Positions 60,420 to 64,000 of a stretch of 64,000 nucleotides of DNA are shown here, piece by piece (within the stretch, counting starts at the first letter, position 1; every line of letters begins with the position of its first letter). The position numbers and the translations under genes were made by a program. This DNA comes from Peptoniphilaceae bacterium (lineage in GTDB: Bacteria; Bacillota; Clostridia; Tissierellales; Peptoniphilaceae), in NCBI GenBank assembly GCA_902363535.1, contig CABJAE010000003.1, positions 110,133 to 174,132 on the forward strand. The letters run 5' to 3'. The notes below the pieces were generated by a model, which was not told the origin of the DNA, ran no database searches, and worked only from the letters and a program-made list of their open reading frames with translations.

Positions 60420-62000
60420 TTACTTGTGCGCGGCCAATGCATCAAGCATGGCTTGATAATTGTTTGCCGCCATGAGGATTTGGACATATGCCCAGTGATT
60501 TTCACTGACGTCCTTAAAGGAATTGAAGTTCCCTCTAATCTTCATCAGATCTTGCTTGCTCATATTCCTGCCGTCGTAACGATTCAGAATCGTCACGGCT
60601 TCAGCTCTCGTAATGGCTCCGTCGGGCTTAAAGGTGCCGTCGGGGTAGCCGATAATTCGGCCGTTGCCGAAGGCTTGATTAATAGCAGCTTCAAAAGGAT
60701 GACCCTTTACATCGGCGAAAGGCGCGATGCGATCCGTCTTTTTGTCGATGCCGGCCAATGCCCGGGCAAATTCAGCTCGCGTGATGGGCTCGTTGGGACG
60801 GAAGTTTCCGTTTTTATCCGCCAACATTAAATCATTTTTCACCATGGCGTTGATCACTTCGTTGTACCAACTGCTGTCCGTGTCTTTGAAATCGGGTTTG
60901 GCCTTGTTGCTCGTATCCAAACCGGCCAGAGAGGCGATCATGGACGCCGCCTCGGCGCGACTGATCTTTCCTTCCGGGCGGAAGCTGTTATCGCCGTAGC
61001 CGAAAATAAATGCCTGATGCTTTACTTTCGGTGCCTCAGGCGTACTCGGCGTTCCCGGATTTTCCGCAGCCGTCACTGCAACCATATCTCCGTTTTCAAA
61101 ATACGTGTCATTTGCAAATTTTACATAGACGATAGGTTTAATATATTTGGCATTTTCGGGTAGCTTCGTGATTTCGATTTCATAGCCGCCGGCTACTTGT
61201 TTTACCGTGTAATCATCCCGAGGCACTTCCTGCTTCTTATATTTCGGCGTCGCCGACGTGCTTGTATCCACCCTCGTCGATGGACTGCTTACTGCCTTGG
61301 GTTTCCCTTCTTCAAAATCCTTCTGTGTCACATAATTCAGCTTAAAGAAAGCTTCTTCATTCTCGCCGATCTTTCCGGCCCCTGCAAGATTCGACTGAAT
61401 TTCAATCTTATTGTCCTTTAATGCCACATACTTTTTATTATTGTGGGGGTTGAGCTGATCTCGCGCCCCCAGCACCTTATAATTGACGAGAGCTTTTTTC
61501 GTATAATCCCTGAAGAGGCCGGATTTCTTTCCATTAACCTTTTTATAAGGGACACTTTCAATAAATTTCAATTCCTCTTCCGTAATTTTTTCTTTGCCTA
61601 ATAAAGTCTTCGCTTTTTCAACGGCGCCCTTGACTTCATCTTTCACGCCCGGCTGAAATTCAATGGAATCGCTGTTAAGAACCTTCTCTTCCACTGTTTT
61701 CATGTACCTTTGAAGTTCGTCCTTGGCCTGTCTAACCCTTTCGGCAAATTCCACATTGGTCTTGTCCGCTTTGGAATTTTTCTCTTTCGCTTGCTCGCGT
61801 TCAAGGCGACTTATACTTTGGTTCCCGACAAGCGCCGGCTTTTGATTCGCATCCATTGCCCTATTCGTTCCGGAGCCGGAGGCGGCATAGGAGGACCCCG
61901 GTAAAAATCCTGCAATTAAGGTAAAGCCTAAAAGGCATGAGACGAAACCGACAGACAATTTTCGCATTCCGTAACGAGGTCGTTGCTCTTTTTGTTTCAT
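60420..62000 (-). CDS. S-layer homology (SLH) domain surface protein
   Basis: 526 residues. The long signal peptide contains the YSIRK-like YGMRKLSVGFVSCLLGF and is cleaved near residue 40. A coiled-coil-prone region (about 60-165) and a beta-rich region (about 170-320) precede three SLH domains: FGYGDNSFRPEGKISRAEAA, KNGNFRPNEPITRAEFARA and GRIIGYPDGTFKPDGAITRA. SLH domains bind pyruvylated secondary wall polymers, holding the protein on the surface. GAAGGAGAAA precedes the ATG. Role may be S-layer or adhesin. Confidence 0.9.
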   Translation of the reverse strand: MKQKEQRPRYGMRKLSVGFVSCLLGFTLIAGFLPGSSYAASGSGTNRAMDANQKPALVGNQSISRLEREQAKEKNSKADKTNVEFAERVRQAKDELQRYMKTVEEKVLNSDSIEFQPGVKDEVKGAVEKAKTLLGKEKITEEELKFIESVPYKKVNGKKSGLFRDYTKKALVNYKVLGARDQLNPHNNKKYVALKDNKIEIQSNLAGAGKIGENEEAFFKLNYVTQKDFEEGKPKAVSSPSTRVDTSTSATPKYKKQEVPRDDYTVKQVAGGYEIEITKLPENAKYIKPIVYVKFANDTYFENGDMVAVTAAENPGTPSTPEAPKVKHQAFIFGYGDNSFRPEGKISRAEAASMIASLAGLDTSNKAKPDFKDTDSSWYNEVINAMVKNDLMLADKNGNFRPNEPITRAEFARALAGIDKKTDRIAPFADVKGHPFEAAINQAFGNGRIIGYPDGTFKPDGAITRAEAVTILNRYDGRNMSKQDLMKIRGNFNSFKDVSENHWAYVQILMAANNYQAMLDALAAHK

Positions 62001-62297
62001 ATTTTCTCCTTCATTATAAATTCCATGGCCCCTTTGTCCGCATCAAATCTATGTATTTTTCCATAGCAGACCTAATCCAAAGTTGTCATGAGCAAAGTGA
62101 TCTTCTAATTCGAAATTATATCACGCTGATATTAATTATCAACTGTTGTTTTTATATTTCTTCTCTTTTCCTTTATTTTTGCTTTCTGCTGCCTTTTTAT
62201 TCTTATGTTCTAGCTCATTTAAATTATTTCTTCCGCGCGGCTTTTTGATGGCTCTTTCAAAGTAAAGAAAAAGCCTCTGCAGTCGTTTCTCATGCAC
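62001..62297. other. AT-rich upstream region of the SLH gene
   Basis: About 300 bp, very A+T-rich, presumably the promoter region of the minus-strand SLH gene. I see no reliable gene and no RNA motif. It ends at the left inverted repeat of the IS3-type element. Confidence 0.5.
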
Positions 62298-62345
62298 TGA
62301 CCCCCAAAAGTTGGACCAAGAAATCCAACCTTTGGGGGTCTTTTA

Positions 62346-62930
62346 ATGGCAAAATACAGTTATGAATTTAAAAGGAAAATTGTTGAGGAATACTTGGGCC
62401 GCAAAGCAGGTTATAAAACTCTGGCTATGAAATATCAAATTGACCATTCGCAGATCAGACGCTGGGTGAACAATTACAAACAATTTGGCGATGAAGGGTT
62501 AATGCGCTCTAGAAATAATCGTGCGTACAGTGTAGAGTTTAAGTTAGAAGCCATTACACGCTACGAAACGAGCGAATGCAGTTACCAACAATTGGCCCTT
62601 GAACTCGGTTTAACTAATCCATCCATGATCGTTAACTGGCGGAGACAGTATCGAGAGAAGGGCATTGAGGGGCTGCGATCACACAAGCGAGGGAGACCTG
62701 TGACGAAGAAAGACGACCGCAATCAAGCACCAAATCCTTCAAAGTCGAGTGAAGATCTTGATGCTTCCACACGGGAGGCATTGGAAAATCGCATCAAAGA
62801 ATTAGAAGCTGAGAATCGGAAACTTACCATTCAAAAGATGTTCTGGGAGCAATTAAGGAGTTTGGAGAGGGAAGAAGCAATGAAGAAAAGGCGAAGATCG
62901 TCGCCAAACTCCGAGAACAATTCCAACTAA
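62346..62930 (+). CDS. IS3-family transposase OrfA (helix-turn-helix protein)
   Basis: 194 residues from ATG 62346 with GGGGGT as ribosome-binding site. Two helix-turn-helix units (about 10-55, YLGRKAGYKTLAMKYQIDHS; and 60-110, SYQQLALELGLTNPSMIVNW) followed by a leucine-zipper-like segment (ENRIKELEAENRKLTIQKMF). It recognises the terminal repeats. In this family OrfA and the OrfAB fusion, made by -1 frameshifting, act together. The ribosome-binding site lies in the arm of the 62299-62340 stem. Confidence 0.92.
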   Translation: MAKYSYEFKRKIVEEYLGRKAGYKTLAMKYQIDHSQIRRWVNNYKQFGDEGLMRSRNNRAYSVEFKLEAITRYETSECSYQQLALELGLTNPSMIVNWRRQYREKGIEGLRSHKRGRPVTKKDDRNQAPNPSKSSEDLDASTREALENRIKELEAENRKLTIQKMFWEQLRSLEREEAMKKRRRSSPNSENNSN

Positions 62931-62971
62931 CGAAGATCCTCGCCGCCATCAACTTTCCCAAATCCACCTTT

Positions 62972-63772
62972 ATGTACTGGCAGAAAAAGTGGAGTGAAGA
63001 AGACAAAGACCAAGCCTTGAAAGACGAGATCCTGGCCATACGGCGCGAACACAAAGACTACGGCTATCGAAGGATCCATCTGGAGCTGAAGAACCGGGGA
63101 TGGGCGGCAAATAAAAAGAAAGTTCAGCGACTGGTTCAGGTCACGGGCCTTCAAGTCCGCTCCTATGGCAGGAAATACAAGAAGTACAACTCCTACAAAG
63201 GCGTTGTCGGTAAAATCAAGAAGAATCGAATCAACCGTCGCTTCAATACCTCTGTCCCTTACCAGAAAATTACCACCGACACCACGGAATTCAAATACTA
63301 CATCGAAGACAAAGCGGGGAAACTTCAAACAAAGAAACTCTACCTCGATCCGTACATGGACATGTACAATCTGGAAATCATCAGATACGTCCTCTCCGAC
63401 CAACCCAACGGCGTCACCATGCTACAAGGCTTAGAGGAAGCCATCGAACGAACCAACGGCTGCCCCTACCGGCGCACCTTCCACTCCGACCGTGGGTGGA
63501 GCTACCAAATGACCGCCTATCAAGCCATGTTGGAAGAACACCACATCTTTCAAAGCATGTCCAGAAAAGGCAACTGCTACGACAACGCACCCATGGAAAA
63601 CTTCTTCAGTGTTTTGAAAAGAGAAATCTACGACGGTTACGTCTACCGAAGCCGACAAGAACTCGTTCGGGCCATCGAAAATTTCATCCGCTACTACAAC
63701 AACGATCGAATCAAAGAAAAGCTAGGAGGCCTGAGTCCGAAAGAGTACCGTGAACGCATGCAATCCGCATAG
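62972..63772 (+). CDS. IS3-family transposase OrfB (DDE integrase core), made by -1 frameshift
   Basis: 266 residues as an ATG-started frame, but similarity to OrfB begins about 30 codons earlier in the -1 frame relative to orfA (EKAKIVAKLREQFQLTKIL), which indicates production as an OrfAB fusion. The frameshift site should lie in the A-rich end of orfA, though no perfect A6G slippery site is seen. The DDE residues are visible: Asp in KITTDTTEF, Asp in FHSDRGWSYQM and Glu in NAPMENFFSVLKRE. The frame is intact. Confidence 0.9.
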   Translation: MYWQKKWSEEDKDQALKDEILAIRREHKDYGYRRIHLELKNRGWAANKKKVQRLVQVTGLQVRSYGRKYKKYNSYKGVVGKIKKNRINRRFNTSVPYQKITTDTTEFKYYIEDKAGKLQTKKLYLDPYMDMYNLEIIRYVLSDQPNGVTMLQGLEEAIERTNGCPYRRTFHSDRGWSYQMTAYQAMLEEHHIFQSMSRKGNCYDNAPMENFFSVLKREIYDGYVYRSRQELVRAIENFIRYYNNDRIKEKLGGLSPKEYRERMQSA

Positions 63773-63826
63773 AACGAATGTTATGTAAAACAAAATCGAG
63801 CAAGCGAAATGCTTACTCGATTAAGT

Positions 63827-64000
63827 GGTTCTATGTCAACCATTGGGGAGTCTAGTGAAAACTAGGCTCCTTTTTGTTTTCCTAAAAGCCATTCATCACC
63901 GGTCTTTTGAACAGACGAAAAGCAGTTTGGTTCGGAAATGATGAAAGTTACGCATCCCAAAAGCGACGCGCTTCACGGTCTTGATCTTGTTGTGCGTTCC
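63827..64000 (-). mobile_element. ISL3-type insertion sequence, copy C (left end, cut by window edge)
   Basis: Starts with the same terminal repeat as copies A and B (GGTTCTATGTCAACCATTGG). The visible 174 bp match copy A except at base 3, and are clearly different from copy B in the 3' coding part. The expected left target octamer is GATTAAGT (63819-63826). Confidence 0.9.
63896..64000 (-). CDS. ISL3-family transposase, copy C, C-terminal end only
   Basis: 35 codons of the same frame as copy A ending in the same CSKDR terminus (stop at 63896-63898). The rest lies outside the window; nothing damaged is visible in the part shown. Confidence 0.9.
   Translation of the reverse strand, partial: GTHNKIKTVKRVAFGMRNFHHFRTKLLFVCSKDR

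Larger units (their letters stand above)
62298..63826 (+). mobile_element. IS3-family (IS150-like) element, right end interrupted by ISL3 copy C
   Basis: Left terminal repeat TGACCCCCAAAAGTTGGACC at 62298, followed within 25 bases by its near complement TCCAACCTTTGGGGGTC, so a stem forms over the orfA leader. orfA and orfB follow in the -1 arrangement of the IS3 family. No matching right repeat occurs before ISL3 copy C starts at 63827; the sequence just before it (TTAAGTGG) looks like the beginning of such an end, so the remainder should lie beyond copy C, outside the window. Confidence 0.82.

Overview
The window looks like chromosome from an anaerobic, Gram-positive Firmicute, probably of the Tissierellia/Peptoniphilaceae type. 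This rests on several traits: butyrate/hydroxybutyrate-type CoA-transferases, a flavodoxin-ferredoxin fusion, anaerobic thiazole synthesis by ThiH, SAM-I and TPP riboswitches, consensus sigma-A promoters, an S-layer (SLH) protein with a YSIRK-like signal, and class A PBP and LytTR-free two-component signalling. By eye the base composition is around 50% G+C or slightly above, with AT-rich patches. The species assignment is inference. No tRNA, rRNA, CRISPR array or prophage was seen.

Layout. 1-5.6 kb (minus): truncated MurJ lipid II flippase, a polysaccharide deacetylase, a secreted protein, an unknown 550-residue protein and an aromatic-acid-exporter-like membrane protein. 5.7-10.1 kb: long-form HPF, a two-component system, a YihY membrane protein and a PhzF-like protein. 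10.1-23.7 kb (minus): ComFC, RecD2, MetK behind a SAM riboswitch, two tandem CoA-transferases, a nitrilase-family amidase, LysS, GreA, Dus, CoaX, a PanT-like ECF S-component and a P1-family peptidase. 23.9-26.3 kb: a class A PBP. 26.3-36.6 kb: a cyclase-family hydrolase, an intact ISL3-type element, then a large thiamine block. That block is thiM-thiE-thiD-thiC behind a TPP riboswitch, a flavodoxin/ferredoxin fusion, and thiS-thiF-thiG-thiH-thiE2 behind an attenuator-like leader. 37-42 kb: amino-acid:sodium symporter, LysR regulator with divergent YeiH-type exporter, and a glutathione-reductase-like flavoprotein.

42.1-45.6 kb is the most unusual part. An AT-rich operon encodes a small secreted protein, two membrane permeases, an ABC ATPase and a membrane-anchored accessory protein. 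It is bracketed by the real gor 3' end and a second 104-bp copy of that 3' end. This is the layout of an acquired cassette, and a bacteriocin-like peptide/ABC system is the best guess. Next to it lie a secreted stalk-domain protein behind a promoter whose spacer contains a G8 tract (possible phase variation), and a second ISL3 copy killed by an amber codon.

48-57.5 kb: recR-ybaB-dnaX, an Ala/Asn-rich lipoprotein, a zinc-ribbon membrane protein, aspartokinase, and a TPP-riboswitch-controlled thiamine-precursor ABC transporter. 57.5-64 kb is an accessory surface-protein region. It holds a lipoprotein, a C39-like pseudopeptidase that has lost its catalytic cysteine and carries 117-bp repeats, scraps of an SLH gene and of a ThiZ-like gene, an SLH S-layer protein, an IS3-type element, and a third ISL3 copy inserted in that element's right end.

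Taken together, the thiamine genes form one regulated network: HMP synthesis (ThiC), thiazole synthesis (ThiSFGH), coupling and salvage (ThiDEM) and precursor import. Dxs, a cysteine desulfurase and the final thiamine-phosphate kinase are not in this window.
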